The translations under genes and the position numbers were made by a program. Source: Lactobacillus sp. ESL0246 (GTDB taxonomy: Bacteria > Bacillota > Bacilli > Lactobacillales > Lactobacillaceae). From it: a stretch of 64,000 nt of DNA. The notes beneath the pieces are model-generated. The model was not told the DNA's origin. It ran no database searches and saw nothing but the letters and a program-made list of their open reading frames with translations. The stretch's first letter is position 1, and each line of letters begins with the position of its first letter. The DNA is taken from NCBI RefSeq assembly GCF_003692965.1, contig NZ_REHC01000006.1, forward strand, positions 186,001 to 250,000. The letters are read 5' to 3'. This document shows positions 27,928 through 38,139 of this stretch, one piece after another.

Positions 27928-30690
27928 TTAATCAACCGATTTTAATGCGTCTAGCATATCAAGATTTTTCAGTTTACTATTCACTATAAAGCCTAGAATA
28001 ATAGTGATAATACCAATGACACCTAAAGGCCATAAAAAACTTGAAGCAGAAAGTGCCGGATTAAACATGACATTGGCAGGTGGAACAACGTAAAGAATAT
28101 AACGATAAAGTAAATCGCCAGTTAGATAACCTACTAAAATCCCTATTCCCGTTAGTAAAATTGTTTCTCGATAAATATACATCGTGACTTCTTTATCATA
28201 GAAACCTAAAACCTTAATTGTTGATAATTCGCGAATGCGTTCAGCAATATTTATATTGGTTAAATTATACAAAATAACAATTGCCAAAAGTCCTGCTACT
28301 ACAATTAAGACCAACATAATCATGTTTAAAGATTGAACGACAACATCTAATTCTTGGCTAATAGCAGTATTTTGAACTACCCCGATAACACCAGTCAAAT
28401 TCATAAATTTAGCTGCCATTTTCTTAGTATTCTGGCGACTACCGTCATTAAGCTTAACTAGGTGTGCATTTGCTTTGTACCTTGAGCTAAAAATTTTTTC
28501 GTACTGTGTTCGATCCATGAAAACAAAATGTCCCATGTACATTTCAGTGATATCTGCGACTTTCATAGTGCGCTGATGGTTATTTTTATCAGTTAAAGTA
28601 ATGTGATCGCCTTTAGTGACATTTAATAAACTCGCCAAGCGCTCAGAAATAACAACACCATGATTTGTTAGTGAAATTGGACGTTTAGATTGACGATCGT
28701 CTAAATGAACATAATTTTTGAGTTGTTTACTTGAATTAGGAGCAATCAAAGTAATATCTTGCGTATCAGCATTTTCCCCCGCTACTTTAGACATGGATTC
28801 ATAATAAACTGGTATTTCAGATTTAATATTAGAACCATGCAATCTAGAATTGAGATCTTGTTTCTCTTGAAGCGTAAGTGGTGTTTTTTGAGCGACGATC
28901 ATGTTGTAATGAATTAACCCAGAAAACTGCCGATTATTCATATTACTGATTGAATTTTTGACAGCAAAACCTGCAAAAAGTAAAGTTGCAGATCCGCAGA
29001 CACCAAAGATAGTCATTAGCATTCGTTTTTTATACCGAAAAATATTTCGTGCGGTCACTTTATGCGTAAAACTTAAATGATTCCAGATAAATGGAAAATG
29101 TTCAAGTATAATTTTAGCACCTACTGCTGGTGGTTTAGGCAGCAATAAAGCTGCTGGCTTTTCACGAAATTCATTTTTAGCTGTCAAATATGCCGGTAAA
29201 ACGGAACTAATCCATGATAAGATTAATGCAACTAAACTAATTTGCCAGTGGAAATGCTCCTCAATTGGAGGGATTGTAATCGATTTATAGTAGGCATGAT
29301 AAACGATTTGGGGTAATAAAGTATGCCCCAAATATACACCAATAATTGTTCCAATTGTGCCAGAAAGAAAGCCATAACAGATAAACTTATTGATAATGAC
29401 ATAATCGTCATAGCCAAGTGCTTTAAGTGTACCTGAATTAATTCTTTCTTCATCAATAAAACGATTCATAGTGGTGAAAGTGACCAAGGCAGCAACAAAA
29501 TAAAGAAAAATAGGGAAGACCTTTGCTAAATCTTCAACTACTTGCGCTACAGTGGTATACACAACATTGCCTTCACCGCCTGGAACTTCGCGCCTATTAT
29601 AAACATTGTAAGATGGCAAATTAAGATTATTTAATTGTCTGTTGGTGTTAGCTAATTTTCTTTTACCAGCTTTAATTCTAGGCTCAACTTCAGCAGCTTT
29701 TTGATCAAGAATTTGTTTCTTCTTTTGTAATAGCTTTTCTTTTGCTATTAGCTCTGCTTGCACTTGTTGCATTTCTAATGAGGGGTTTTGTTTTATTTGA
29801 GCAGTTAAAGTGGCTTTTTGTTGCTTTAATTGGTTTTGAGCTGCGTCAAGTTCCTGACGCCCTAATTGAAATTTTTGTTGTGTATTATCTAACTGACTTC
29901 TTTTTAGTTGAAGTTCTTTTTCAACAGAAGTAATGATTCGACTCTTTCGCTTAGAGGCTTCACTTCTCAGGATACTCTGTAATTCTTTTTTATGACTGCT
30001 GACTTTATTAGTATAATCCTTGCCATAAGAGTCCAATCTATTTAAATCTTGATAGGTCAAGTTGGCAATTGTATATACCTTATGGTTAAATGCTGTAGGC
30101 ATAACGACGCCAAAGCCTTTTAACTCTCCCGTACCACTACTACTTTGTCCCAAATTTACATTCGACAAGATTTGACTGGAGCGTACAAAACCAACAATTT
30201 TAAAACGTCTTCGTTTTAGTAAAGTAAAGCCAAGAATATTTTTCTTCTCAGAAAAAGAAACTATTTGACCTAATCTGAATTTATTTGAGTAATGATCAGC
30301 TAAAGCAATTTCATTTTTGTGTTTTGGTAAGTATCCCTTAGTTATCTGGTATTTTCCGATTTTACTTGGCTTAGAAAAAATCCTAAAACTGTCATCACTA
30401 TTTTTCAAGACAGTGTCTGTCATATAGCCAAATTCGACATCTTTTAGTCCTTTAACTTGACGAATTTTCTTTGTGTCCCCTTGATCAAGACCATAGTTAC
30501 TAATAACAGTTAAATCAGGAGTATTTAATTTTTGCGCGTAATGATTTCCAGTAGATCGCATATCTGGACCAGTAACAAATAAACCAACTAATGCAAAAGC
30601 ACCAATCATCATAAGACCAACGATTGATAGAAATTGCCCCTTCGTATGAGCAATTGACTGCCAAAAATTTTTCCAAATTATTTTTTTCAT
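27928..30690 (-). CDS. Large FtsX-like ABC transporter permease with coiled coil
   Basis: A 920-residue permease of the MacB/FtsX class. It has an N-terminal helix, a large extracytoplasmic region that includes a Gln/Lys/Leu-rich coiled coil (about residues 255-350), one FtsX domain with three helices near 375-520, a second extracytoplasmic domain, and a C-terminal FtsX domain near 790-915. This duplicated layout is typical of Firmicute efflux or lipoprotein/peptide-resistance systems. Its ATPase is encoded 13 bases upstream in the same operon. Substrate unknown. Confidence 0.85.
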   Translation of the reverse strand: MKKIIWKNFWQSIAHTKGQFLSIVGLMMIGAFALVGLFVTGPDMRSTGNHYAQKLNTPDLTVISNYGLDQGDTKKIRQVKGLKDVEFGYMTDTVLKNSDDSFRIFSKPSKIGKYQITKGYLPKHKNEIALADHYSNKFRLGQIVSFSEKKNILGFTLLKRRRFKIVGFVRSSQILSNVNLGQSSSGTGELKGFGVVMPTAFNHKVYTIANLTYQDLNRLDSYGKDYTNKVSSHKKELQSILRSEASKRKSRIITSVEKELQLKRSQLDNTQQKFQLGRQELDAAQNQLKQQKATLTAQIKQNPSLEMQQVQAELIAKEKLLQKKKQILDQKAAEVEPRIKAGKRKLANTNRQLNNLNLPSYNVYNRREVPGGEGNVVYTTVAQVVEDLAKVFPIFLYFVAALVTFTTMNRFIDEERINSGTLKALGYDDYVIINKFICYGFLSGTIGTIIGVYLGHTLLPQIVYHAYYKSITIPPIEEHFHWQISLVALILSWISSVLPAYLTAKNEFREKPAALLLPKPPAVGAKIILEHFPFIWNHLSFTHKVTARNIFRYKKRMLMTIFGVCGSATLLFAGFAVKNSISNMNNRQFSGLIHYNMIVAQKTPLTLQEKQDLNSRLHGSNIKSEIPVYYESMSKVAGENADTQDITLIAPNSSKQLKNYVHLDDRQSKRPISLTNHGVVISERLASLLNVTKGDHITLTDKNNHQRTMKVADITEMYMGHFVFMDRTQYEKIFSSRYKANAHLVKLNDGSRQNTKKMAAKFMNLTGVIGVVQNTAISQELDVVVQSLNMIMLVLIVVAGLLAIVILYNLTNINIAERIRELSTIKVLGFYDKEVTMYIYRETILLTGIGILVGYLTGDLLYRYILYVVPPANVMFNPALSASSFLWPLGVIGIITIILGFIVNSKLKNLDMLDALKSVD

Positions 30691-30702
30691 AATTGATCAT
30701 TT

Positions 30703-31404
30703 CTACCATTTAATATTAGCAATATTTTCTGGATGAGCATTGTGTTCGATTTTAGTAACTTGTCCATCGTGAAAGTGTATTACGCGGTCAGCAATAGGTG
30801 CTAATGCACTATTATGTGTAACAATTACAACCGTAGCACCGTTGTTACGACTCATATTAGCAATTATTTGGAGAACACTTTTGCCGGTTTGATAATCAAG
30901 TGCACCAGTTGGTTCGTCACAAAGTAGTATCTTGGGATTTTTAGCTACAGCACGAGCAATTGCCACTCGCTGCTGTTCGCCACCTGATAGTCCAGCAGGA
31001 AAATTATTGATACGATTTTTAAGACCAACATCGATTAATGTTTGAACTGGGTCTAAGGAATCAGATACAATTTCGGAAGCTAGTTCAACATTTTCCTTGG
31101 CAGTTAAATTTTGAATTAAATTGTAAAATTGAAATACAAACCCAATATCATTACGACGATATGCTGTTAATTGTCGTTTATTGTAGTTGGCAATATTTTT
31201 TCCATCAATTATCACGTCACCTGATGTATTAGTATCCATTCCGCCTAAAATATTCAGCATGGTTGATTTACCAGCTCCCGAAGCGCCTAAAATAATAGCT
31301 AATTCACCTTTTTCGATTGAAAAACTAACATTATTGTTTGCCAATATTTCTGTCTCACCACTATGATAGCGCTTGAAATTGTGGCGTACTTCGATATAAT
31401 TCAT
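30703..31404 (-). CDS. ABC transporter ATP-binding protein (MacB/LolD type)
   Basis: A 233-residue ATPase with Walker [19 protein letters not shown]-loop, LSGGEQQR signature and [12 protein letters not shown] Walker B, as in the LolD/MacB subfamily that works with FtsX-like permeases. It is the first gene of a two-gene operon with the 920-residue permease. AAGGAC precedes the start. Confidence 0.92.
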   Translation of the reverse strand: MNYIEVRHNFKRYHSGETEILANNNVSFSIEKGELAIILGASGAGKSTMLNILGGMDTNTSGDVIIDGKNIANYNKRQLTAYRRNDIGFVFQFYNLIQNLTAKENVELASEIVSDSLDPVQTLIDVGLKNRINNFPAGLSGGEQQRVAIARAVAKNPKILLCDEPTGALDYQTGKSVLQIIANMSRNNGATVVIVTHNSALAPIADRVIHFHDGQVTKIEHNAHPENIANIKW

Positions 31405-31446
31405 GAAATTTGTCCTTTTTATCTTTATTAATTTATAGTTTAGTGT

Positions 31447-32268
31447 TTAGTCTGCTTGCTTTAAATAACTTTCTAACACTTGTAAGACACCCATTTCATT
31501 ATTGCTTGGTGCTTCATATTTAGCAATTTTTTTAAGACGTTCGTCTGCATTTTCCATTGCGTAACTGTAACCAGCAAGTTCAATCATTTCCTGGTCGTTC
31601 ATTCCGTCACCAAAGGCAATTAGTTCTTCAGGGTTAATAGCAAAGTAACGTAAGAAATATTTAATTCCTTGGCCTTTGTTAACATTGCTTGGCATTACAT
31701 CGATATTATCAAATCCGCTAGTTGTACAATGAATTCTTTCGGGATTGTTTTGATTAAATTTTCGTTCAAGTTCATTAGCCAATTCTGAGGAGCATTTCAA
31801 CGTGAGTTTAGTTAGACTATCACTGGTAGGAATATCCCTTAGATCCCCAATATCAATGGCATTGGGATAAAAGAAATGCATTAAATTTTTAAATTGAATT
31901 GGAGCTTTTTTGTTAACATATGCTCGTTCTAAGCCACTGGCTGCAATATTAATTTCTGGATAATTTGTCTCAATAAAATTAATCAACTTGATTCCAGTGC
32001 GGTAAGTAAAAACATGTCGTGAAATAATTTTATTGTCTTGAGTTAAAATTGAACCATTGTCAGCGACAATATCAATTCGATCTAAAAAATCATAAAAGTC
32101 TTGTCGTAAACGAGATAATGGTCTCCCGCTTGAAACAATAAAGTGAACATGATGCCTGCGCAAGTCAGTTAGAATTTTTTCAAATCTTTGATGATCAAAT
32201 TCTTTTTTATCATTTTCAAAGGTTCCATCCATGTCAACTGCTACTGCTTTAAAAGGAATTTTTGTCAT
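31447..32268 (-). CDS. Cof-type HAD-superfamily hydrolase
   Basis: A 273-residue HAD phosphatase of the Cof/YidA type. The nucleophile motif is VDMDGT (Asp12, Asp14), a SSGRPL motif follows near 46, and FGDGMNDQEMIELAG carries the metal-binding aspartates. These enzymes dephosphorylate small sugar or cofactor phosphates; the substrate is not predictable. It is separated from the ABC operon by 42 bases without a clear terminator. Confidence 0.9.
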   Translation of the reverse strand: MTKIPFKAVAVDMDGTFENDKKEFDHQRFEKILTDLRRHHVHFIVSSGRPLSRLRQDFYDFLDRIDIVADNGSILTQDNKIISRHVFTYRTGIKLINFIETNYPEINIAASGLERAYVNKKAPIQFKNLMHFFYPNAIDIGDLRDIPTSDSLTKLTLKCSSELANELERKFNQNNPERIHCTTSGFDNIDVMPSNVNKGQGIKYFLRYFAINPEELIAFGDGMNDQEMIELAGYSYAMENADERLKKIAKYEAPSNNEMGVLQVLESYLKQAD

Positions 32269-32322
32269 TATATGCTCCTTATTACTTTTAAATATATTAT
32301 GATGAATTTTTTGTCTAAATGC

Positions 32323-32357
32323 AAAAAAACAGAGTCATTATGATGAATCTGTTTTTA
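32323..32357 (-). terminator. Rho-independent terminator
   Basis: An imperfect hairpin (AAAAACAGA-TCAT with ATGA-TCTGTTTTT, one mismatch) with a T run on the minus strand, just after the APC transporter gene. Confidence 0.7.
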
Positions 32358-32367
32358 TTTTATACAC

Positions 32368-34029
32368 TTAATTTTTATTTTTTATTGGATTTCTTTTGCC
32401 TACTAGCCAGCATATCAGAATAGCAAATACAGTTTCTAAAATAATTAAAATGATATTAATTCCCACTTTAATTTGACCTATATTGATATTAGAAGAACCA
32501 AAAAGCTTGCTATTTCCGCCTAAATATAGGTCAAAGACAATAGATCCAATAACTAATACAAAAATTGTTATCCATTGCTTACGATTAAAAGCGATACCGT
32601 ATTCTTCTTCACGTTGCCTGATGCTTGGTAGTATTACTCCGAGACCAATTAAAACAACTACAGCAATAATATTAATAATCAATTCATACCACCAATAGCC
32701 GCTGAACTGCTTTATGTCTTGTGGAGCAATCCCTAAAATTGTGGCAACGGCAGTAACAATAAACAAGAATAGTCCCGCTAAATAGCCGATCTTGTCATTT
32801 TTCAAAAAAACATAATCAGACGGGAATTTTTGAGAATTTTTCCTTATTTGCATAAAAGAAAAGAAAATCCAGCAGGTAACACCTGGAGAGATGATCCCAT
32901 TGAGGTTGAGCAACCAGTTAAAGATATCATTCATATCTGGTAGGAAAATCCCTAGGAGCATTATAAAGGCCGATAATGTCACGGTTAAGATATAGCCATT
33001 GATTGGTAAACCATTTTTATCTTTTTTCTGTAGAAAGTGCGGCATATATTTGTCGCCAGTATCTGAGATTAACATTCTGGTCATTGCATCAAGTAAAACG
33101 GCAAGTAGCGCGGCATTGTAAAAAACAGATGTCCAAGCCCAAATGTATAGCAAAGACTTACCCCAACCATATTGTTGACCAACCATATCGAAAACATAGT
33201 AAGCTCCGTTCATTTTTAAGTCGTTGGGAATGTGGTAACTATTAAAGTAAATTCCAAGAGCAAATGAACCAAATACAGTTAAGAAAATTGTCATAAGTGC
33301 GAGAGCTACCATTGCCTTAGGAAAATCGTTTTTAGGCTTTTTCATTTGTGTTACATAAGGAGCAACTAATTCACAACCGTTGAGTGCATAAATTAGCATA
33401 GCTATTGTGGTCCAATAGTGCATATCAAATTTAGGAATCAAGGTATGCCAGGTGAATGGTTGTGTTGCCATGTGACCACCTGATTTAGCTAATCCTAAAA
33501 ATGCCAAAAAGACAAACATTAATGTCATGATTAGCATTAATCCACCGCCAATCGTTGATAAAACTTCCATTGACCGTGAAAAATAATGTTCAACAAAAAT
33601 AAAAATAATAAACATGGCAAAAGTCATTAATGCAAACTTGGTATTAGAAATTTGGTTTTGAAATTTCTCTGATCCAGTTAAAGCCCAACCAAGGTCAACA
33701 ATAATTTCATTAGCCGAGTCTACTGCATAGGGGATTGAAGCTGCCCAATATGTCCAAGCAGTAAAATAGCCAAGAAATTCTCCGTTTGTTCCGCGAACCC
33801 AAGAAGACAAACCACCGCCTTCTTTATTAAAAACAGAACCTAACTGACCAACCATTAATGAGTACGGAATAACATAAAAAATACACATAATAATCCAAGA
33901 AGTAACGACTGGCATGCCCTGATTTTGGAAATTATACATGATATCATCAAGACCGATTACCGTACAAAAGGCCATTAAGGTTAAAATTGGCCAAGATATA
34001 TATTTTTTATTTGAATTTATTTCCTCCAC
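32368..34029 (-). CDS. APC-family amino acid transporter (GadC/YjeM-like)
   Basis: A 553-residue transporter with about 12-14 helices, a paralogue of the one at 10423-11865. Both share the start LTLMAFCTVIGLDD-like helix, the VIPYSLMVGQLGSVFNKEGGGLSSWVRG segment, and ALNGCELVAPYVTQMKKPKNDFPKAMVALALM. This one has a roughly 70-residue C-terminal extension with extra helices. It is likely an amino acid antiporter; the substrate is unknown. It is divergent from yebC. Confidence 0.88.
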   Translation of the reverse strand: MEEINSNKKYISWPILTLMAFCTVIGLDDIMYNFQNQGMPVVTSWIIMCIFYVIPYSLMVGQLGSVFNKEGGGLSSWVRGTNGEFLGYFTAWTYWAASIPYAVDSANEIIVDLGWALTGSEKFQNQISNTKFALMTFAMFIIFIFVEHYFSRSMEVLSTIGGGLMLIMTLMFVFLAFLGLAKSGGHMATQPFTWHTLIPKFDMHYWTTIAMLIYALNGCELVAPYVTQMKKPKNDFPKAMVALALMTIFLTVFGSFALGIYFNSYHIPNDLKMNGAYYVFDMVGQQYGWGKSLLYIWAWTSVFYNAALLAVLLDAMTRMLISDTGDKYMPHFLQKKDKNGLPINGYILTVTLSAFIMLLGIFLPDMNDIFNWLLNLNGIISPGVTCWIFFSFMQIRKNSQKFPSDYVFLKNDKIGYLAGLFLFIVTAVATILGIAPQDIKQFSGYWWYELIINIIAVVVLIGLGVILPSIRQREEEYGIAFNRKQWITIFVLVIGSIVFDLYLGGNSKLFGSSNINIGQIKVGINIILIILETVFAILICWLVGKRNPIKNKN

Positions 34030-34164
34030 TAGTTTATCTCCTTCTAAAAACCATTATTTTTATTTTACTAATTAATCTTGTTATTGACTAGATAAAATCT
34101 GAAATTATTATTAATGGTAGCTCTAATCCGCAATTGTGAAAATAAGCAGAAATGATTGCTACTA

Positions 34165-34193
34165 TTGAATTTTATCAGTGTATGCGTTAAGAT
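34165..34193 (+). promoter_or_regulatory. Likely yebC promoter
   Basis: TTGAAT (34165-34170), 17 bases, TAAGAT (34188-34193), about 40 bases before the start codon. Confidence 0.5.
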
Positions 34194-34234
34194 TAATTCA
34201 TTAAATATGATGAAAAAGAGAAAGAAGGATTCTT

Positions 34235-34960
34235 ATGTCAGGACATTCAAAATGGCACAATATTCAAGGCCGCAAGAATGCGCAAGATGCAAAGAGAGGG
34301 AAGATTTTCCAAAAGTTATCTCGTGAAATTTATATGGCTGCAAAGAATGGTGGTCCTGACCCTTCCGGAAATCCTAATTTGCGAATGGTAATGGATAAGG
34401 CTCACGCAAATAATATGCCTAAATCGAATATTGACCGCGCACTTAAGAAAGCTGAAGGGAATTCGGATGAGCATTATGATGAAATTACCTATGAAGGCTA
34501 CGCACCAGGAGGTGTAGCTATTTTTGTTGAAGCTTTAACTGATAATAAAAATAGGACTGCCTCGTCTGTTAGAGTTGCATTTACTCGTAATGGTGGTTCA
34601 TTAGGTGCTACTGGGTCAGTTGCCTATATGTTTAATCGAAAAGGATACATTGTAATTGATCGTTCAACTACTGATGCTGATGAAGAGCAAATGCTGCTTG
34701 ATGTTATGGATGCTGGTGGTGAAGATCTTCAGACTAGTGATGAAGCCTATGAAATTTATACAGATGCTAAACAGTTTGCTCAAGTTAGAGATGCATTGGA
34801 AAAAACGGGTTATAAGTTAGCGGATGCTGAATTAACAATGATCCCAGAAAACACAACTGAAGTTCCTGAAGAGAAAAAGGAGCAATTTAATAACTTGGTT
34901 GAAGCATTAGAAGATGATGATGACGTTCAGAATGTTTACACTGCTGCTGACGAAGATTAA
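34235..34960 (+). CDS. yebC: YebC/PmpR-family regulatory protein
   Basis: A 241-residue YebC-family protein, full length, beginning with the diagnostic [24 protein letters not shown]. Members have been described as transcriptional regulators, and more recent work links the family to relief of ribosome stalling at proline-rich stretches. AGAAAGAAGGA precedes the ATG. It is monocistronic, with its own promoter and a strong terminator, and lies just upstream of the comG operon. Confidence 0.95.
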   Translation: MSGHSKWHNIQGRKNAQDAKRGKIFQKLSREIYMAAKNGGPDPSGNPNLRMVMDKAHANNMPKSNIDRALKKAEGNSDEHYDEITYEGYAPGGVAIFVEALTDNKNRTASSVRVAFTRNGGSLGATGSVAYMFNRKGYIVIDRSTTDADEEQMLLDVMDAGGEDLQTSDEAYEIYTDAKQFAQVRDALEKTGYKLADAELTMIPENTTEVPEEKKEQFNNLVEALEDDDDVQNVYTAADED

Positions 34961-35014
34961 GCATTAAAATCAAAATTATTTTAACCCACATTTTCGTTAA
35001 TAATTGATACTGAG

Positions 35015-35049
35015 AACCTATGAAATTATTACAATTTCATAGGTTTTTT
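35015..35049 (+). terminator. Rho-independent terminator
   Basis: AACCTATGAAATT and AATTTCATAGGTT form a perfect stem around a five-base loop, followed by TTTTT. Confidence 0.9.
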
Positions 35050-35160
35050 GTTTGTCTTAAATAATTTGTTGAATGATAACAAAGCTGAATATAAATTTTT
35101 TTGAGGAAAAAATTTGCCTTTTTTGCGTATTTAATATTGGCAGCAAAAAAGGAGGTTTTT

Positions 35161-36135
35161 ATGCGGATTAAAGAAGTGGTTAATTCTCTAATTGAGTCAG
35201 CGATTGATCTACATGCAAGCGATGTTTTTTTCGTAGTGGGTGTCGATGAAATGATTGTAAATTTTCGATTAGTCGATGAACTAAAAAAACAGGCTACTCT
35301 TTCAATTAACGAGGGTCGAGAACTTATTAATTTTTTAAAATTTGGTGCTCAAATGGATATTGCTGAACACCGTCGCCCTCAAGTTGGCGCACAGGTTTAT
35401 GTTTATCACAATCAAAATTACTTTCTCAGATTATCTAGTCTAGGCGATTTTACCAATAATGAATCTCTAGTTATTAGAATCATATATCAAATTGCGGATA
35501 GTAATTATTTTTTTGAAGAGCAAATTAATCAGTTGCAACAGTTAGCCTATCAGCGAGGGCTAATTATTACTAGTGGACCAACAGGATCTGGCAAAACGAC
35601 AACAATGTATAAATTGGCTAAAACAGTTGGGCATAATCAAATGGTAATGACAATTGAAGATCCTGTCGAAATACATGAGGCAACATTTTTGCAGACACAA
35701 GTGAACTTAGAGGCTGATATCACTTATTTGAGTCTATTAGAAGCAGCATTAAGGCATCGACCTGATATTTTGATTATTGGTGAAATCAGAAATGCTGCAA
35801 CTGCTCGTTTGGCAGTTGATGCTGCTTTAAGTGGACATTTGGTTTTTGCAACTGTTCATGCTAAAAGCACGCTTCAAACAATTTCACGTCTTGAAAGTTT
35901 GCACATAAATTTAAATGAATTAAGTAATTGTTTAACAGCCGTTTGTTATCAACGCTTGCTTCCAACAATTAAAGGGCCGTCGTGCTTGATGGACATAGCT
36001 AGTGGAGAAATTTTACAATCACAAATTAATCTTAAAAAGCGGAGTAATTTTATTAATTGGTCTAAGCATCTTGCTAAATTAAAGGAAAGAGGTGAAATTA
36101 GTGCGCAAGTATATCAACAATTTGAAAAAGGATAA
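35161..36135 (+). CDS. comGA: Competence type IV pilus assembly ATPase ComGA
   Basis: A 324-residue secretion ATPase of the GspE/PilB type. Walker A is SGPTGSGKTTT near residue 139, the Asp-box-type TIEDPVEI follows, then Walker B ILIIGEIRN and the HAKSTLQTISRL His-box. It powers assembly of the DNA-uptake pilus at the inner face of the membrane. ATG 35161 was chosen over a TTG at 35101 because AAAGGAGGT lies directly upstream. It is the first gene of a complete comG operon; a weak -10-like TATAAA lies near 35093. Confidence 0.95.
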   Translation: MRIKEVVNSLIESAIDLHASDVFFVVGVDEMIVNFRLVDELKKQATLSINEGRELINFLKFGAQMDIAEHRRPQVGAQVYVYHNQNYFLRLSSLGDFTNNESLVIRIIYQIADSNYFFEEQINQLQQLAYQRGLIITSGPTGSGKTTTMYKLAKTVGHNQMVMTIEDPVEIHEATFLQTQVNLEADITYLSLLEAALRHRPDILIIGEIRNAATARLAVDAALSGHLVFATVHAKSTLQTISRLESLHINLNELSNCLTAVCYQRLLPTIKGPSCLMDIASGEILQSQINLKKRSNFINWSKHLAKLKERGEISAQVYQQFEKG

Positions 36136-37105
36136 GTTAACAGCTCAAGAACGATTAAATTTTCTTGATTATTTGCAGAATAGTTTAAATAATGGTTTTT
36201 CTTTGAATAATAGTTTGGAGATAATGCCTGTTTTGTGGCCAAGTCGGCAAAAGTTAATTCAAAAATTAAGCAGTGAAATAAAAGCGGGCGTAAGTTTGAG
36301 TAATGAAATGTTACAATTAGGGTTTTCCAAAACTGTTGCTACGCAAGTTGATCTAGCAATGGAGCAGGGAAGTTTAATTGAATGTCTTTCACAATTAGCA
36401 ACATTAAATCGCTTAAAAATAGAACAAGAAAAAAAACTAAGAACTGAATTATCATATCCAATTGTGTTAGCTATGATGATGATTGTATTGTTGATTTTTA
36501 TGCAAACATTTGTATCTAACCAGTTCGCTAATTCTGGAGAACATACAGGAGACTTAATGTTAATGGGGATGCTTCTTTTGGTATTTTTACTCCTTTACTA
36601 TTTGGTTAGAGTATTGACATTACTAAAAAAACAAGATTACCAATCTCTTCTTCGGTTAGCGCATTATCCAATTATCGGTCCGTTAGTTAAGTTATATGTT
36701 AAATATATCTTGATTTATGATGTGGGCCTATTGCTTTCAGGAGGATTTTCATTACAGAAAATGTGTGAATATGCTTCTAAACAAGAAAAAGGTTCATTAC
36801 AAAATTATATTGGACATAAAATTGGACAACAACTAGCAGACGGGAAAAATTTAAGCAAAATAATTAAAGCAGAATATTTTTTACCTGATGAATTACTACT
36901 ACTTCTACAAGCAGGCTTAAAGAAAGAAGATATGGGTAAACGGTGTTTACTGCTAGGGCAAACATTATTTGCGAATTTAACACAAGAAATTGAAAAAGTA
37001 ATTGTTGATATTCAACCATTCTGTTTTATTTTAATTGGATTATGTATTATTGGGTTGTATTTAAAATTGTTGCTGCCAATGTACGCCATGATGCAAAGTA
37101 TTTGA
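36101..37105 (+). CDS. comGB: Competence type IV pilus assembly protein ComGB
   Basis: A 334-residue polytopic GspF/PilC-type protein with two related halves and three or four membrane helices (IVLAMMMIVLLIFMQTFV, LMLMGMLLLVFLLLYYLV, FCFILIGLCIIGLYLKLLLPM). It anchors pilus assembly in the membrane. I chose GTG 36101 because AAGAGGT lies nine bases before it; a GTG at 36092 is too close to that site. It overlaps comGA by 35 bases. Confidence 0.92.
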   Translation: MRKYINNLKKDKLTAQERLNFLDYLQNSLNNGFSLNNSLEIMPVLWPSRQKLIQKLSSEIKAGVSLSNEMLQLGFSKTVATQVDLAMEQGSLIECLSQLATLNRLKIEQEKKLRTELSYPIVLAMMMIVLLIFMQTFVSNQFANSGEHTGDLMLMGMLLLVFLLLYYLVRVLTLLKKQDYQSLLRLAHYPIIGPLVKLYVKYILIYDVGLLLSGGFSLQKMCEYASKQEKGSLQNYIGHKIGQQLADGKNLSKIIKAEYFLPDELLLLLQAGLKKEDMGKRCLLLGQTLFANLTQEIEKVIVDIQPFCFILIGLCIIGLYLKLLLPMYAMMQSI

Positions 37106-37117
37106 GGAGTGTTAATA

Positions 37118-37462
37118 ATGAAGAATTTTTTTAAGAAATATATATTAAATCTTATTGCTAAAACAAGTAAGGCTCAAGGATTTACGTTAATCGAAATGGT
37201 AGTAGTAGTTGCAATTATTGTTATGTTAATTATAATTATTGCTCCTAATTTAACTAGACAGAAACAAAAGGCAAGTGATCGAACAGAAGATGCTTTTAAA
37301 ACCACATTACAAACTCAAGTTGAATTATATGAGGATGATAAGGATAGAGATGGAAAGGATGTAAATTTCAATAATATGTTTAATGATGGTTACTTAACTA
37401 AAAGGCAGTTAGATAAGTCTAAAAATTATCGGGTAACTAATGGTGTGGTTGAAAAAAATTAA
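37118..37462 (+). CDS. comGC: Major competence pseudopilin ComGC
   Basis: A 114-residue type IV prepilin. The prepilin peptidase site is KAQG-FTLIEM (cleavage after Gly21), with the +5 glutamate followed by a hydrophobic helix. The soluble part has a Lys/Asp-rich stretch (EDDKDRDGKD). It is the main subunit of the DNA-uptake pilus. ATG 37118 follows GAGGAG at eight bases. Confidence 0.93.
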   Translation: MKNFFKKYILNLIAKTSKAQGFTLIEMVVVVAIIVMLIIIIAPNLTRQKQKASDRTEDAFKTTLQTQVELYEDDKDRDGKDVNFNNMFNDGYLTKRQLDKSKNYRVTNGVVEKN

Positions 37463-37877
37463 CAAAAAATCATCGGGATTCACCTTGGTTGAAACAATGG
37501 TGACATTAATAATCGCTATTAGTTTGGTACTATTAGAAAGCGTTCAGCTTGCTACATATAATGAAAAATTACTTTTAGACAATACTACTAGGGAAGTTAA
37601 AAGTTCTATTGAACAGGCCGCTAGAATTTCAACTATTCGGCATCAACCTGCTGTTATTAGATATTATGCTTCGATTAACAAGCTTACGATTTGGGGAAAT
37701 GGTTACTCACGAACTTTAAATATTGATAAGCATATAAAGATTTATAATCTTTCCACTATCAATCTTTCGGCCAAAGGTTCGATGCCAGCTCACACAGTTA
37801 AAATTACCGATCGAAAAAACACTAAAATTATTAAATTACAAATGACCTGGGGGCGCGCAATTGATAGTAATGCGTAG
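37440..37877 (+). CDS. comGD: Minor competence pseudopilin ComGD
   Basis: A 145-residue prepilin with the processing site SSG-FTLVETMV and a hydrophobic helix. It overlaps the end of comGC by 23 bases, as is usual in comG operons. The exact start among ATG 37440 and GTG 37443 is uncertain. Confidence 0.85.
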   Translation: MVWLKKINKKSSGFTLVETMVTLIIAISLVLLESVQLATYNEKLLLDNTTREVKSSIEQAARISTIRHQPAVIRYYASINKLTIWGNGYSRTLNIDKHIKIYNLSTINLSAKGSMPAHTVKITDRKNTKIIKLQMTWGRAIDSNA

Positions 37878-38139
37878 ATTAAAAGGCTTTTTATTAGCAG
37901 AAAGCATGGTTGCTTTAATCTTAGCAATCATGGGGGTTTCCTCAATGGCATTAATAGTTAGTGATACTAGGACAACGGAACGAAAGATTGAATTGAAAAC
38001 AGACCGAATCTATGCTTGGCGTGTACTAAAGAAAAATAATCTTAAAAGTATCATGGTTCATGATCAACTTTATGAGTTGCGGGGTGAAAAAAGTATATAT
38101 GATATATCCACCAAAGAAACTTATTACATCAAAAAATAA
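37870..38139 (+). CDS. comGE: Minor competence pseudopilin ComGE
   Basis: An 89-residue protein with a prepilin-like start (RRLKG-FLLAESMVALILAIMG). It overlaps comGD by eight bases and comGF by 41. Identity rests on position in the operon and the FLLAES motif. A GTG or TTG slightly upstream (37861) is an alternative start. Confidence 0.75.
   Translation: MRRLKGFLLAESMVALILAIMGVSSMALIVSDTRTTERKIELKTDRIYAWRVLKKNNLKSIMVHDQLYELRGEKSIYDISTKETYYIKK

Noticed and set aside
35124-35131. Competence (cin) box TGCGTATT before comGA
   Set aside because: Only about five of eight positions match TACGAATA, so I do not list it as a site.
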